DNA from: Cyanothece sp. BG0011
Lineage (GTDB): Bacteria > Cyanobacteriota > Cyanobacteriia > Cyanobacteriales > Microcystaceae
Direction of reading: 5' to 3'
DNA: 61,503 nucleotides
Assembly: GCF_003013815.1 (NCBI RefSeq)
Contig: NZ_PRLH01000050.1
Coordinates: 1 to 61,503, forward strand
Within the stretch, counting starts at the first letter, position 1. Every line of letters begins with the position of its first letter. The position numbers and the translations under genes were made by a program. Shown in pieces: positions 35,111 to 43,100 of this stretch. A model generated the notes under the pieces. The model saw nothing but the letters and a program-made list of their open reading frames with translations, did not search any database and was not told where the DNA came from.

Positions 35111-35911
35111 TTACTTGGGTGTAAAATTTCTGATTAACTGTCTAAAAATACGAGGAAAAAACCGTTTAATATAAATGGCTAAAATTTCTATTTTGCCGAT
35201 ATAGACTTCTGCTTTATTCGTTTGAATGGCTTTAATAATACTTTTGGCGCATTTTTCGGGGGTAATACCTTGTGCCTGATGTTGATCTTTTTTGTTCCAT
35301 TTTTGTCCATTTGCGGTTAAGGCATTTAAGGAAATATTGGTGTTAATATATCCTGGACAAATGAGAGTCACTTTAATGTTATCTCGCCATATTTCTGCTC
35401 TTAATGAGTCAAAATAACCGTGTAAGGCGTGTTTAGAAGCGGCATAAGTTGAACGCAAAGGTGTGCCAAATTTTCCTACTAAGCTACTAATAATAACTAA
35501 ATGACCTGATTTTTGTTGTTGCCATTGAGGTAAGATAAATTTAGTTAAAGCGATCGCTCCAAAAAAATTCACTTCCATCATATATCTTTCTACGTCTATT
35601 TGAGTTTCTGTAGCAGTTGAGCGTTGAGTTATTCCGCTTCCGTGAATCAAAATATCAATTTTCCCATAACAATTTAAGGCTTGTTGAGCTTTAGTAATCA
35701 AGGTTTCAGATTGACTTAAATCCAGAGATAATATATTTACGTTGGCCTTATATTCCTGTTGACAATGTTGGGCAACTCGTTGTAATTCTTGTTCTCTACG
35801 AGCGGATAAAATTAGTTTAGCTCCATTGGCTGCTAATTGATAGGCTAAGGCTTCCCCGATACCAGAAGATGCCCCAGTAAGCCAGACGATTTTATCACGA
35901 ATTTCAGTCAT
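35111..35911 (-). CDS. Short-chain dehydrogenase/reductase
   Basis: 266 residues of the classical SDR fold. The cofactor motif is TGASSGIGEALA, the central NAG-type motif appears as HGSGI, the catalytic Ser is in VIISSLVGK and the Tyr-Lys pair in STYAASKHAL. The C-terminal part with a basic hydrophobic helix (IYIKRFFPRIFRQLIRNF) suggests membrane association, as in the DHRS7/SDR1-type lipid-related reductases. The substrate is unknown. The start ATG overlaps the stop of the upstream esterase gene by 4 bp, so the two are translationally coupled. Confidence 0.9.
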   Translation of the reverse strand: MTEIRDKIVWLTGASSGIGEALAYQLAANGAKLILSARREQELQRVAQHCQQEYKANVNILSLDLSQSETLITKAQQALNCYGKIDILIHGSGITQRSTATETQIDVERYMMEVNFFGAIALTKFILPQWQQQKSGHLVIISSLVGKFGTPLRSTYAASKHALHGYFDSLRAEIWRDNIKVTLICPGYINTNISLNALTANGQKWNKKDQHQAQGITPEKCAKSIIKAIQTNKAEVYIGKIEILAIYIKRFFPRIFRQLIRNFTPK

Positions 35912-36549
35912 ATATTATCTTTAATTTGTCTCCAAATTTCAGGAATCATGTCCGTTAGCCCATGATCACTATCCAGTTCTATTAGTTTAACCCATTCTCT
36001 TGTTTTAGCATAATCATAACTCGATTCAATGGGAATAACTTCATCATGTTTACCATGAAAGATTAAAGTAGGGATGGGACGCTTTAACGTCGTTTCATCA
36101 TAAGTTTTTCCATCAGTTATGAATTGATAACTTAAGGGTAATTCTTTGTCGTATCCATAGTGATAAATTGATAATTCTCCTCGTTTTTTCCAGGTATCAA
36201 GAGTATTTTTATCAATACTTTGTAACCAATGGGTGAAAAAATTAAAGGCAGGTGCTAATAAAATTAATTCCTTAACTTTTGGGTGTTTTTCTGCTGTCCA
36301 AGTTGCGGTTAAGCCTCCTAAACTTGAACCAATTAAAATGACAGAATTTTGCTCATTTTCTAAATAAGTTGATAGTTGTTGAATTTGTCGGGTTAAGGTT
36401 AAATGATAAAAATCGTTTTGATTTAAATCAGGGATAATTAAAGGTATATTTTCAGCAGCAAAAAGATCCTTGAATTTTTGAGCTTTGATAGACTGGGGAC
36501 TAGATGCAAATCCATGTAAATAAATATATTTTGATTGATTATTTAACAT
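35908..36549 (-). CDS. YqiA/UPF0227-type esterase (alpha/beta hydrolase)
   Basis: 213 residues with an alpha/beta-hydrolase fold. It begins with KYIYLHGFASSPQSIKAQ, typical of the YqiA/UPF0227 group, and has the nucleophile elbow LIGSSLGGLTA. The likely acid is the Asp in HGKHDEVIP and the base His is in DSDHGL. YqiA enzymes hydrolyse short acyl esters; the physiological substrate is unknown. It overlaps the downstream SDR gene by 4 bp, suggesting a joint role in modifying a lipid or ester. Confidence 0.85.
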   Translation of the reverse strand: MLNNQSKYIYLHGFASSPQSIKAQKFKDLFAAENIPLIIPDLNQNDFYHLTLTRQIQQLSTYLENEQNSVILIGSSLGGLTATWTAEKHPKVKELILLAPAFNFFTHWLQSIDKNTLDTWKKRGELSIYHYGYDKELPLSYQFITDGKTYDETTLKRPIPTLIFHGKHDEVIPIESSYDYAKTREWVKLIELDSDHGLTDMIPEIWRQIKDNI

Positions 36550-36603
36550 ATAGTAGTTCTCATACTCATAAGGTACACAGTTGATTGCTTTAAGGCAACA
36601 GGC

Positions 36604-36689
36604 AAGGGTTCTCCCCCTAATAAAAGGGGGAGTTAGAGGGGGTGGTAAGGGTTCTCCCCCTAATAAAAGGGGGAGTTAGAGGGGGTGGT
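36604..36689. repeat. 43-bp tandem duplication with a CCCCCT/AGGGGG hairpin
   Basis: Two identical 43-bp copies (36604-36646 and 36647-36689) contain the hairpin CTCCCCCTAATAAAAGGGGGAG and a second G-run GAGGGGGTGG. The hairpin core resembles the CCCCCCTTATAAAGGGGGG core of the C-rich repeats elsewhere in this window. It lies between the YqiA-like start and the methyltransferase stop. Confidence 0.85.
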
Positions 36690-36742
36690 AATAGTCAGGA
36701 GTTTAACATATACCTCATCAGAATAAAAAACCCTATAGAATT

Positions 36743-38281
36743 TTATTTTGATATTATCTGTTTAATTAATTTATTACTCAGTAAAATTGCCTCTTTTTCA
36801 TCTATTTTAGCTATTTCGATAATCTGATTAACTTGTTGTTCATTCATAGTATTAAATTGTTTTATATTGGGACAATAACTATTGTTCAAGTCCCCTGGTT
36901 CAAATTTATCTAAGTTATTACCATAGCTTCTTTTGTTCATTTTAATAACATCTTGCCCAATATCACTAATTAAATAGATAAATAGTTTATCAATCATATT
37001 AATTCCGAAAATATTCGGATAGAAACCATGATAACAAGTAAAATTAATCGCCTTGGTAAAATTACGAATAACTTTTAATCTTCCTCGATTAAAAACACCG
37101 AATAAAATAGGTGCAGGTTCTCGTTTTTCTAGTTTATACCAAGGTTGTCTATTTTTGGTTAAATACCTTTCATCATAACCTTTTTCTTCTCCGATTTTAA
37201 GATAATTTAGAATTGCCTCATTATTGATGTCTTTCACATCTAAACAGTAAATAGATTTATCTTGTTTAATCAGTAATTCTAAATCATTATCAGTAAAGAT
37301 AGCTGTCTTAATTAAATTACTTTTCGTGATACATAGACATAGATTATTATCATTAAGTTGTAATTGTTCAATTTTGCTTTTATTTAACGCAAAGAAATCA
37401 TTTGCACCGGTTGCAATACCTCGCTTAAATGTACCATATTCTAACAGTTTACAGAAACCTTCGGGAATTTTTTGATCAGAGAGTAAGGATAAAATAATGG
37501 GTGTCCATTTCTTTTGATAAGGTAATTTATTATGAGTTAGTTGATGATGATAATAGTTACTAATATTAGCTATTTCTTTAATGTCTTGCGTATTATTAAT
37601 ATTCGTTATTTTAATATCTTGTTTTATTTGATCATTTTGACATAATAAAATACAAATAGTAGTGGTTGCATCAGGAAAAATGTCTTTTTCGTTAGCAAAA
37701 ATAACAATCTGTTTTAATAAATTATTTTCTATTAGTGTTTTTTTTATTTCTTTTCCATATCCTGTATTAAAAAATTCAAAGGGAAGAATAAAAGCAAGTC
37801 TTCCATTACGGTTGAGTTGCTGTAATGCTTTGATGAGAAAAATAGAAGCAATATTAGAATATCCCCCTAATTTTTTACCGATTTGTTGTTCTATTTTTGG
37901 TAGAATATCATGTCTATCTATAAATTTCTGAAACCGTAGATAAGGAGGGTTACAAATAATTGCATCATAATAGTTTATATCTGATTTTAAATAGTCTTGA
38001 TTAACAAGAGTAAAATGATTATTCTTTTGAAAATTATCTAGGTAGTTAAGAAGATTAGTATCAATTTCATAAGCGGTAAAATGCCATTGATATTGTAAGT
38101 TTAATTTGCTGATTTCTTCATAAAAAATACCCAAACCAAAAGCAGGATCGAGTATTTTTTTAGGATGATTTTCTGTGACCCATTTAGCCATAATAGAAGC
38201 AACTAAAGAAGGTGTAAAAAACTGTCCATATTTTTTTCTATAATTAATAGGAGTCTCTAAAACATAACTAGATTCATACAT
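36743..38281 (-). CDS. Orphan Eco57I/TaqI-like N6-adenine DNA methyltransferase
   Basis: About 512 residues. AdoMet motif I is DPAFGLGIF at 45-53, a variant of DPACGSG; the catalytic motif NPPY is at 111-114 in AIICNPPYLRF, which marks N6-adenine methylation. The region QYGQFFTP-like start (KKYGQFFTPSLVASIM) is typical of Eco57I/TaqI-class enzymes, and the C-terminal 200 residues (from KRGIATGANDFF) look like a TaqI-type target-recognition domain. There is no nuclease domain and no restriction gene beside it, so it is an orphan or a remnant of a restriction system. ATG at 38281 is preferred; the longer frame runs into a repeat. Confidence 0.83.
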   Translation of the reverse strand: MYESSYVLETPINYRKKYGQFFTPSLVASIMAKWVTENHPKKILDPAFGLGIFYEEISKLNLQYQWHFTAYEIDTNLLNYLDNFQKNNHFTLVNQDYLKSDINYYDAIICNPPYLRFQKFIDRHDILPKIEQQIGKKLGGYSNIASIFLIKALQQLNRNGRLAFILPFEFFNTGYGKEIKKTLIENNLLKQIVIFANEKDIFPDATTTICILLCQNDQIKQDIKITNINNTQDIKEIANISNYYHHQLTHNKLPYQKKWTPIILSLLSDQKIPEGFCKLLEYGTFKRGIATGANDFFALNKSKIEQLQLNDNNLCLCITKSNLIKTAIFTDNDLELLIKQDKSIYCLDVKDINNEAILNYLKIGEEKGYDERYLTKNRQPWYKLEKREPAPILFGVFNRGRLKVIRNFTKAINFTCYHGFYPNIFGINMIDKLFIYLISDIGQDVIKMNKRSYGNNLDKFEPGDLNNSYCPNIKQFNTMNEQQVNQIIEIAKIDEKEAILLSNKLIKQIISK

Positions 38282-38316
38282 TTCATTTTTACCTATATAA
38301 GTGATTATAAATAAAC

Positions 38317-38388
38317 CTAAGGTGGGCAATACTAAGAAAACGCTTGTAAACCTTACCTAGAAACTATTTAAGACATTGCCCACCCTAC
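38317..38388. repeat. GGTGGGCAAT inverted-repeat element (copy 2)
   Basis: The ends TAAGGTGGGCAAT (38318-38330) and ATTGCCCACCCTAC (38375-38388) are inverted repeats around a 44-bp interior. It is a MITE-like member of the family seen at 28271-28320 and 51961-51984, and sits in the short spacer between two minus-strand genes. Confidence 0.75.
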
Positions 38389-38419
38389 AAGTTTCATCCA
38401 TTTAATTATGCCTACCTAC

Positions 38420-39259
38420 CTAATTCATCCGATAAGCTTTAGGAGTTACCCCAGTTACTTGTCGAAACTGTTTACTTAAATGACTATGGCTACTAAACCC
38501 ACAATTTAAAGCAATATCTAGAATAGATTGATTGTTTTTTTTCAATAATTGTTTAGCCCGTTCTATTCGTTGCTCGATTAAGTATTGATGAGGAGATAAA
38601 CCAACAGATTGCTTAAATAAACGACTAAAATGAAATTGACTAATATCAAGTAATTGCGCTAGATTTTCTAGTTTCAGATTTTCGTCAAGATGAGCCTCAA
38701 TATAATTAAAAACTTGACTGAGTTGATAGGGTGATAATCCTCCTTGATAAATCGGTAATATAGGCTTAGTTGTGCTATGATTTCGGATGAGATTCACCGC
38801 TAAAATGTTAGACAAGGAGTCAAGATAAAGTTGATTGTTAGAGACTTCTTTTTGAGATTCTTCAAGCAGCATCATCGTAATTCCTTGAATATGGGAATCA
38901 TGCACCTGAAATTGAGGAATGAGTTGAAAAAAGTTACTATCACAATCAAGGGTTTCTTGAGCAATATTCTGCAAAAACTCAGTTGTTATTTGAATTTGTA
39001 AACAATTTTCTTGACCTTTCCATTGAACAAATAAAGGTACATTAGCAGGGGTAATCAATAGTTCCCCAGGACGATATAACCCGTTGTAACTCACACCATC
39101 CTGAATCTGCAGATATTCAAGGGGACGTTGGGAGAGGGAGATAAATATAGTATGTTTATCCTGACAAAAATAGTTACCTTCTCCGGGTGGGTTGCGAAGG
39201 TGTTCAACGCGGATGTTTTCGGGCCGTTGCCTTTGTGTTGGTAAATGAGTCGGATTCAT
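38420..39259 (-). CDS. AraC family transcriptional regulator
   Basis: 279 residues. The C-terminal 100 residues carry the two helix-turn-helix units of the family: ENLAQLLDISQFHFSRLFKQ and, later, ILDIALNCGFSSHSHLSKQF with the closing VTGVTPKAYR signature. The N-terminal 170 residues form a probable cupin-like effector domain with no assigned ligand. It is divergent from the NmrA-DUF1772 unit across 131 bp, the usual arrangement when such a regulator controls its neighbour. It therefore probably responds to a small molecule or oxidative signal and activates the adjoining pair; this is inferred from position. Confidence 0.88.
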   Translation of the reverse strand: MNPTHLPTQRQRPENIRVEHLRNPPGEGNYFCQDKHTIFISLSQRPLEYLQIQDGVSYNGLYRPGELLITPANVPLFVQWKGQENCLQIQITTEFLQNIAQETLDCDSNFFQLIPQFQVHDSHIQGITMMLLEESQKEVSNNQLYLDSLSNILAVNLIRNHSTTKPILPIYQGGLSPYQLSQVFNYIEAHLDENLKLENLAQLLDISQFHFSRLFKQSVGLSPHQYLIEQRIERAKQLLKKNNQSILDIALNCGFSSHSHLSKQFRQVTGVTPKAYRMN

Positions 39260-39390
39260 GCTTTTTGACTAAATTATAGGCAAGAAATGAAAAATTGACC
39301 GCAAGATTGTTCAAGTAAAGCAAGAATGAGATAGTTTCTCAACCAAAAAATCTCTAAGCTGACAGTGTTGTTACGATTTAGGAGATATGA

Positions 39391-40023
39391 ATGATGAAAC
39401 TGGTAGTATTTGGTGCAACTGGGAATGTGGGTCAGCAAGTGGTAAAACAAGCACTTGAACAAGGCCATGAGGTGACAGCTTTTGCACGAAACCCCCTCAA
39501 ACTCGATATTAAGCACCCCAAACTCACACTATTTCAGGGAGATGTAATGGACAGCGCAAGGGTCCAACAAGCATTACAAGGTCAAGACATAGTGGTGTGT
39601 ACCCTGGGTTCTGGGAAAAAGTTAACGGGGATGGTGCGCTCACAAGGCACTCAAAACATTATCCTAGCAATGAAAAAATGTGGGATGAAACGGTTAATCT
39701 GTCAAACCACTTTAGGAGTGGGTGAGAGTTGGGGAAGTCTTGATTTTTACTGGAAGTATATTATGTTTGGCTTGATTTTGCGGAATGTGTTTGCGGACCA
39801 TCAACGACAAGAAGAAATGGTGCAAAACAGTGGTTTAGATTGGACGATTATTCGGCCCGGTGCCTTTATAGAAGGGTCCGTTACAGGTAAGTATCGTCAC
39901 GGTTTTCCAGGAACGGATAAGACCTCAAAACTAAAAATTACCCATGCTGATGTGGCTGATTTTATCTTGAAGCAATTGGTTGATGATGTCTATCTTCACC
40001 AAGCACCCAGTTTATCTTATTAA
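39391..40023 (+). CDS. NAD(P)-binding NmrA/SDR-a5-like oxidoreductase
   Basis: 210 residues with an NADP-binding start MMKLVVFGATGNVGQQVVKQ and a typical second half: LICQTTLGVGES, then LDWTIIRPGAFIEGS. The pattern matches atypical SDR/NmrA-like proteins, several of which act as flavin or quinone reductases or redox sensors. The catalytic Tyr-x3-Lys is not evident, as usual for this class. GGAG six bases before ATG 39391 decides the start. Its stop is 20 bp before the DUF1772 gene, so they form a two-gene unit beside the divergent AraC regulator. Confidence 0.85.
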   Translation: MMKLVVFGATGNVGQQVVKQALEQGHEVTAFARNPLKLDIKHPKLTLFQGDVMDSARVQQALQGQDIVVCTLGSGKKLTGMVRSQGTQNIILAMKKCGMKRLICQTTLGVGESWGSLDFYWKYIMFGLILRNVFADHQRQEEMVQNSGLDWTIIRPGAFIEGSVTGKYRHGFPGTDKTSKLKITHADVADFILKQLVDDVYLHQAPSLSY

Positions 40024-40043
40024 ATTAATAAAAGGAGTGTTTT

Positions 40044-40544
40044 ATGTTAACAGACTTAATCTTACCCATTTCCTTGAGTATAGCGACATTATTTTGTTCT
40101 TTGGTAGCTGGATTTTTGTTTGCTTTTATGTTAGTAGTGATGCCGGGAATACGACGTTTAAATGATAAAGAATTTATCCGCAGTTTTCAGGTTATCGATG
40201 GCATTATTCAGAACAATCAGCCGATTTTTGTTTTAGTTTGGGTTGGTTCAGTAGTATTTTTAATTGTTTCTGCCATACTTAGTATTGGGCAATTAAATGG
40301 TTTAGTGCCTCTGCTGATTATTAGTGCGCTATTGTACATTTTTGGGGTTCAATTACCGACTTTCATGATTAATGTTCCCTTGAATAACAAACTAAAAACT
40401 TGGGATGTTATTAATATGAATGAAACAACGTTAAAATCAGCCCGTTTAAACTTTGAAACCCGTTGGAATCGATGGAACGAAATTAGAACATTTTTTGCCT
40501 GTGTAACCTCTACCTTGTTAATCATTCTATTGTTGAAAATTTAA
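40044..40544 (+). CDS. DUF1772 (anthrone-oxygenase-like) membrane protein
   Basis: 166 residues with four membrane helices; the DUF1772 pattern is seen in SLVAGFLFAFMLVVMPGIRRL and then the second segment with QVIDGIIQNNQPIFVLVW. A long hydrophilic stretch with RWNRWNEIR precedes the last helix. Fungal relatives act as anthrone oxygenases in polyketide pathways; bacterial members are uncharacterised. AGGAG lies nine bases before the ATG. The unit NmrA-like/DUF1772 with a divergent AraC regulator suggests an inducible detoxification or redox module. A strong terminator follows 27 bp after its stop. Confidence 0.82.
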   Translation: MLTDLILPISLSIATLFCSLVAGFLFAFMLVVMPGIRRLNDKEFIRSFQVIDGIIQNNQPIFVLVWVGSVVFLIVSAILSIGQLNGLVPLLIISALLYIFGVQLPTFMINVPLNNKLKTWDVINMNETTLKSARLNFETRWNRWNEIRTFFACVTSTLLIILLLKI

Positions 40545-40571
40545 CCGAAATAGCAGGATTTTTTATTCAGG

Positions 40572-40600
40572 GGAGTGGGTAAAAAGCACCCACTCCTTTT
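40572..40600. terminator. Bidirectional terminator
   Basis: GGAGTGGGT (40572-40580) pairs perfectly with ACCCACTCC (40588-40596) around AAAAAGC, followed by TTTTATTATT on the plus strand. On the minus strand the stem is followed by CTGAATAAAAAATCC. It lies between convergent genes and can serve both. Confidence 0.85.
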
Positions 40601-40601
40601 A

Positions 40602-41489
40602 TTATTGAATTGGATTAAATGTTACAGTAATTTCTCGTTTTCTTGTTAAACACATAGCGATACTTTTTTCATAATAAGCTGCTTCATTAATAAAGACAGG
40701 ATAAACGTTACTATCTCCTTGATAAGTAATTATTTCTCCGTTAAACGTAATAAATAAAGGATCACCGAAATTAATAGCTTGATAATCTTTTGATTGTAAA
40801 TTAGGATGAATCATTGCTATAACTTCTTCTCCATCTCTGGGATAATCAATTCTTTCAAAGACTTCATAAACAACTAAATTATGACTTTTTTTCTCAATTT
40901 CATTGTGATTATATTTATCCAAAAAATCTAATAAACTATAAATAAGTTGTTCAGTTTTAATGAATAATTCTGCCTCTAAAACCCCTTGAGGAATCGCACC
41001 GACTTCTATGGTTAATCCTAATTCTGTGTTACTTCTTAATAGCTTATTGGTTTCGTTTGAAACATAGTATAAAACCTTAAGTTCAGGATAAATTAAACTT
41101 AAATAACTACATAATTGTAAATGAAAATCATTTTGATCAGAAAGAATAATGGTTAATCCCATAGCCGAGGTTGTACTATGAATATCAACCAAAAAATTAA
41201 TCTGATTATCTCTCAGCTTTTGATGAATGGTTTTAGCCAAAAGTTGCTCATACAAAATATTATCTAAATTTTCTATATCTTCTGAAGCAAAACATCGATT
41301 CAGATCAATTTCTGTATATCTAACACTCAATTCTATCGCTTTGGGATTAGATAAAAATGGAAATACTTTTAGGGTTTCTCGTTTCAGTAAATGGGGATTC
41401 TTGAGGAACTTTTTAATTAAATAAATTCCTGTCAATTCGTTGCCATGAGTACCACCAAAAAGAGCAACTTTTTCAATTTTTTTGATCAT
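40602..41489 (-). CDS. Aspartoacylase
   Basis: 295 residues of the succinylglutamate desuccinylase/aspartoacylase (AstE-AspA) zinc carboxypeptidase-like family. The zinc-binding elements are GGTHGNELTG near the N-terminus and VDIHSTTSAMG in the middle; the catalytic Glu follows in LTIEVGAIPQGV. It removes the acyl group from N-acyl-aspartate. Single-domain homologues are common in cyanobacteria. Start ATG at 41489 (MIKKIEKVALF). It stands alone, ending at the bidirectional terminator. Confidence 0.9.
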   Translation of the reverse strand: MIKKIEKVALFGGTHGNELTGIYLIKKFLKNPHLLKRETLKVFPFLSNPKAIELSVRYTEIDLNRCFASEDIENLDNILYEQLLAKTIHQKLRDNQINFLVDIHSTTSAMGLTIILSDQNDFHLQLCSYLSLIYPELKVLYYVSNETNKLLRSNTELGLTIEVGAIPQGVLEAELFIKTEQLIYSLLDFLDKYNHNEIEKKSHNLVVYEVFERIDYPRDGEEVIAMIHPNLQSKDYQAINFGDPLFITFNGEIITYQGDSNVYPVFINEAAYYEKSIAMCLTRKREITVTFNPIQ

Positions 41490-41614
41490 AGAATCCCCTA
41501 AACTAAACTGATTAACAGTGAACTAACAATGGTCTTTTAAGAGTAAGGGGAATAGAAGAGGTAGAAAAATAAAGTTTCAGTATTTTTTCTGATTATCTAT
41601 TAATCATTTTTCGG

Positions 41615-41642
41615 TTGCCTCTTGCCTCTTGCCTCTTGCCTA
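41615..41642. repeat. Heptamer array (TTGCCTC)n
   Basis: Four 7-bp units, three TTGCCTC and one TTGCCTA, in the 189-bp spacer between the YceD-like gene's stop and the aspartoacylase start. Confidence 0.8.
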
Positions 41643-41678
41643 ACCTCACATTAATTAACAACTGATTACTGCCTATTA

Positions 41679-42182
41679 TTACTGTGATAGTTGTCGTTTT
41701 AAAGCTTCTAAACCCGACCAACGACTATCAATTGTTGGTTTATCATCATCAGTTTTTGGGGTAGGAGGTTGACAATCTTTACCGCATAACTGTCTTAAGG
41801 GGATAGCTAACGATAATTGTTCATAAAGCCAACTTTGAGGATCAAAATGACCGTGTGGGGATAAACTTTCTGATAAATCTTCCCAAGCAACTTCTCTTTC
41901 TTGAGGATAATTTTCGGCTAATTCTGCATCTTTATTTAACCAAATAATCTCCGAGGTATCCAAACTTAGACGACGATTATACTGTTGTAAACAGCGATCG
42001 CAAGTTAAGGTAATAATGGTTTCTCCTGTCACACTCACTTCGAGAAAAGTTCCCCCGTGACGGATCATCATTTTGCCTCGAAAGGGGGTTAAAGTGTCTA
42101 ATTCAGGGATAAAATCATCAAGAACAAGGGTTTGGGTTCGATTAAGGGTCTGTAGTAAATGGGGAATATAAATCGCTTGCAT
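41679..42182 (-). CDS. YceD/DUF177 family protein
   Basis: 167 residues with the DUF177 (YceD) signature: GETIITLTCDRCLQQYNRRL, where two Cys could bind metal, and a C-terminal GKDCQPP motif with another Cys. In most bacteria the family is encoded next to rpmF and takes part in 23S rRNA accumulation. Here rpmF is not adjacent; the gene is followed upstream on the same strand by birA after a 35-bp gap, so they are probably co-transcribed. A spacer with a heptamer array separates it from the aspartoacylase gene. Confidence 0.85.
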   Translation of the reverse strand: MQAIYIPHLLQTLNRTQTLVLDDFIPELDTLTPFRGKMMIRHGGTFLEVSVTGETIITLTCDRCLQQYNRRLSLDTSEIIWLNKDAELAENYPQEREVAWEDLSESLSPHGHFDPQSWLYEQLSLAIPLRQLCGKDCQPPTPKTDDDKPTIDSRWSGLEALKRQLSQ

Positions 42183-42217
42183 AATCTTACGTCTTCCTCT
42201 TTTTACGTTTGATTCAG

Positions 42218-42997
42218 TTAGGGTATCGACTCCCCTTGTGGATAACCAAGGGATAGGGTTCCTGGGGGTAGAGTGAGGGTGGTTTTGGACCCTGGGGACT
42301 GCAAAGAAACCTTTAATTCTCCTTGAGTGCTAACACCGATGATAGTTCCTGTTATACCTTCAATGATAACTTTACGCCCGACACTATCCAATATTTGTAC
42401 ATAATTTCTCACTAAGTTATCCACCCCCTCTCTCAGATAATTGTCATAACCCTCGAAAACCCCATTAATGGTAATAGCGGACAAAGTTTCTAAACAATCG
42501 ATTTCGTGGGAGTTACCATAAGATTGAATAGTAATGCCAGGATCGGGAACTGGATTATCCCAATTAATCCCCACACCAATGACAGCGTGGGTAATCATCT
42601 GGTTGTGAATGCGGGTTTCGCTTTTAATTCCCCCTAATTTGCGTCCTTCTAAAATTAAATCGTTGGGCCATTTTAATTGTACCGGGAGTCCATAACGACG
42701 TAAGTTTTGGGCAATACCCCAGGCAGTAAAAAGGGTCAGATGAGGCGCATTTTGAGCTTCAAGGTTGATGTCTAGACCAATTGATAAATAAAGACCTCCG
42801 GCATCGGAAACCCAGTTTCTCCCCCATTGTCCTCGTCCTGCGGTTTGTTGAGAGGCGATGGCCACGACTGGGAAAGGGTTCCCCTCTCCTAAAAGATCCC
42901 AAACCACTTGATTAGTAGAGGTTACGGTTTCAAAAAGATGCAAGGGATAGGAGGGTTGTTTTAAATAAGTGGTCATTTTTCTGGGATCAAGTGTCAT
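42218..42997 (-). CDS. birA: Biotin--[acetyl-CoA-carboxylase] ligase
   Basis: About 259 residues, a type I (no DNA-binding domain) biotin protein ligase. Diagnostic blocks: SQQTAGRGQWGRNWVSDAGG with the biotinyl-AMP loop, LKWPNDLILEGRKLGGIKSE, and GVGINWDNP. It attaches biotin to the AccB subunit of acetyl-CoA carboxylase. I favour the ATG at 42997, because AAGG sits nine bases upstream; both that site and the ATG come from a MITE-type terminal repeat (42994-43012). A frame start at 43021 would encode the rest of the repeat. An ATG at 42976 is a shorter option. The gene is divergent from the phosphoesterase gene. Confidence 0.9.
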   Translation of the reverse strand: MTLDPRKMTTYLKQPSYPLHLFETVTSTNQVVWDLLGEGNPFPVVAIASQQTAGRGQWGRNWVSDAGGLYLSIGLDINLEAQNAPHLTLFTAWGIAQNLRRYGLPVQLKWPNDLILEGRKLGGIKSETRIHNQMITHAVIGVGINWDNPVPDPGITIQSYGNSHEIDCLETLSAITINGVFEGYDNYLREGVDNLVRNYVQILDSVGRKVIIEGITGTIIGVSTQGELKVSLQSPGSKTTLTLPPGTLSLGYPQGESIP

Positions 42998-43012
42998 ATC
43001 TTGCACCTTCGA
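42994..43012. repeat. Solo MITE terminal repeat at the birA start
   Basis: TCATATCTTGCACCTTCGA matches the reverse complement of the right-hand terminal repeat of the elements at 16759-16951 and 48018-48259. No second end lies nearby. The minus strand reads GAAGGTGCAAGATATGA and supplies both the ribosome binding site and the start codon of birA. Confidence 0.7.
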
Positions 43013-43100
43013 GAGAGTCAAAAAAAGAGGGAATCGGTCAGAATATTTTTGGTTGAAGCTAAATAAAAAAGAGACTTTTGCCTTTTACCTGGAAATTATT

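Noticed and set aside
36880-36905. TTCAAGTCCCCTGGTTCAAAT-type sequence resembling a tRNA T-arm
   Set aside because: It lies inside the methyltransferase coding sequence and no cloverleaf can be built around it.
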